The translations under genes were made by a program, and so were the position numbers. A DNA stretch of 5,558 nt from SYOC01 sp035575235 (lineage in GTDB: Bacteria; Desulfobacterota; Binatia; Bin18). Within the stretch, counting starts at the first letter, position 1; every line of letters starts with the position of its first letter. Under the pieces are notes generated by a model. The model had not been told where the DNA came from. It saw only the letters and a program-made list of their open reading frames with translations, and did not search any database. The stretch is from positions 1-5,558 of the forward strand of contig DATLYA010000076.1 of NCBI GenBank assembly GCA_035575235.1. The letters run 5' to 3'. Shown in pieces: positions 5,425 to 5,558 of the stretch.

Positions 5425-5558
5425 ATGACAACAAAACCCTCTTCAGTGAGAAAAGAGAGCGTCCGGCCCACCCAGCGGTGCAGGGAGGCGGGGCCGGTCA
5501 AGGCGTTGGTCGGCCCGCGCACCCTCAGTCAGGCGCTGAACAAGGCGGTGCCAGCCAA
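5425..5558 (+). CDS. 5' part of an unidentified gene running off the right edge
   Basis: An ATG at 5425 opens a frame that stays open to the window edge, 44 complete codons, beginning MTTKPSSVRKES. It is preceded by AAGGGGAAGG, a good Shine-Dalgarno match, ending 4 bases before the ATG. The visible part is basic (Arg/Lys rich) and proline-containing, with ALVGPRTLSQALNKAV near its end, and shows no domain I recognise. It begins 10 bases after the truncated transposase stop and is in a different frame, so it is not the continuation of that protein. It may belong to the DNA that interrupts the insertion sequence, perhaps a second mobile element. Confidence 0.4.
   Translation, partial: MTTKPSSVRKESVRPTQRCREAGPVKALVGPRTLSQALNKAVPA

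Noticed and set aside
1..5558. CRISPR array, tRNA or rRNA genes
   Set aside because: No regularly spaced repeats and no tRNA or rRNA signature were seen on either strand.

Overview
The window looks like a chromosomal segment from a moderately GC-rich (high-50s % by eye), Gram-negative-type bacterium. It carries four intact genes, a fragmentary insertion sequence near the right edge and a partial reading frame at each end. The mix of a FadE-like dehydrogenase, a MamK-like actin, an IS4-type transposase remnant and little-known proteins would fit a deep-branching, metagenome-derived lineage such as Tectomicrobia/Entotheonella or another proteobacteria-related phylum. This placement is a guess from protein flavour, not something the sequence proves.

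Layout. (i) 3-107 (+) may be the 3' end of a gene entering from the left. (ii) 139-1248 (-) is an acyl-CoA dehydrogenase. Its start is moved in from the longest possible ORF because a good promoter and Shine-Dalgarno sequence fit the inner ATG. (iii) 1249-1472 is a divergent intergenic region with that promoter and a short hairpin. (iv) 1473-2594 (+) is a membrane-anchored N-acetylmuramoyl-L-alanine amidase (Amidase_3). (v) 2591-3622 (+) is an actin-like ATPase that most resembles the magnetosome cytoskeletal protein MamK. It overlaps the amidase stop codon in an ATGA junction, so the two are almost certainly co-transcribed and translationally coupled. (vi) 3623-3730 is a spacer with a hairpin and short degenerate repeats. 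(vii) 3731-5038 (+) is a 435-residue protein with nitroreductase-like features and an uncommon C-terminal extension. (viii) 5148-5414 (+) is the N-terminal part of an IS4-type transposase, cut off and joined to unrelated DNA. (ix) 5425 to the right edge is an unidentified reading frame with its own ribosome binding site.

The most interesting unit is the amidase/MamK-like pair. A cytoplasmic actin filament and a tethered periplasmic peptidoglycan hydrolase are encoded as one coupled unit, with no other magnetosome gene in view. This suggests that a MamK-type filament here may serve cell-wall remodelling, septum splitting or organelle/cell organisation rather than magnetosome positioning. The amidase has a long insert before its catalytic glutamate, which in division amidases is the autoinhibitory, partner-activated segment. 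The acyl-CoA dehydrogenase and the nitroreductase-like protein have no evident functional link to this pair.
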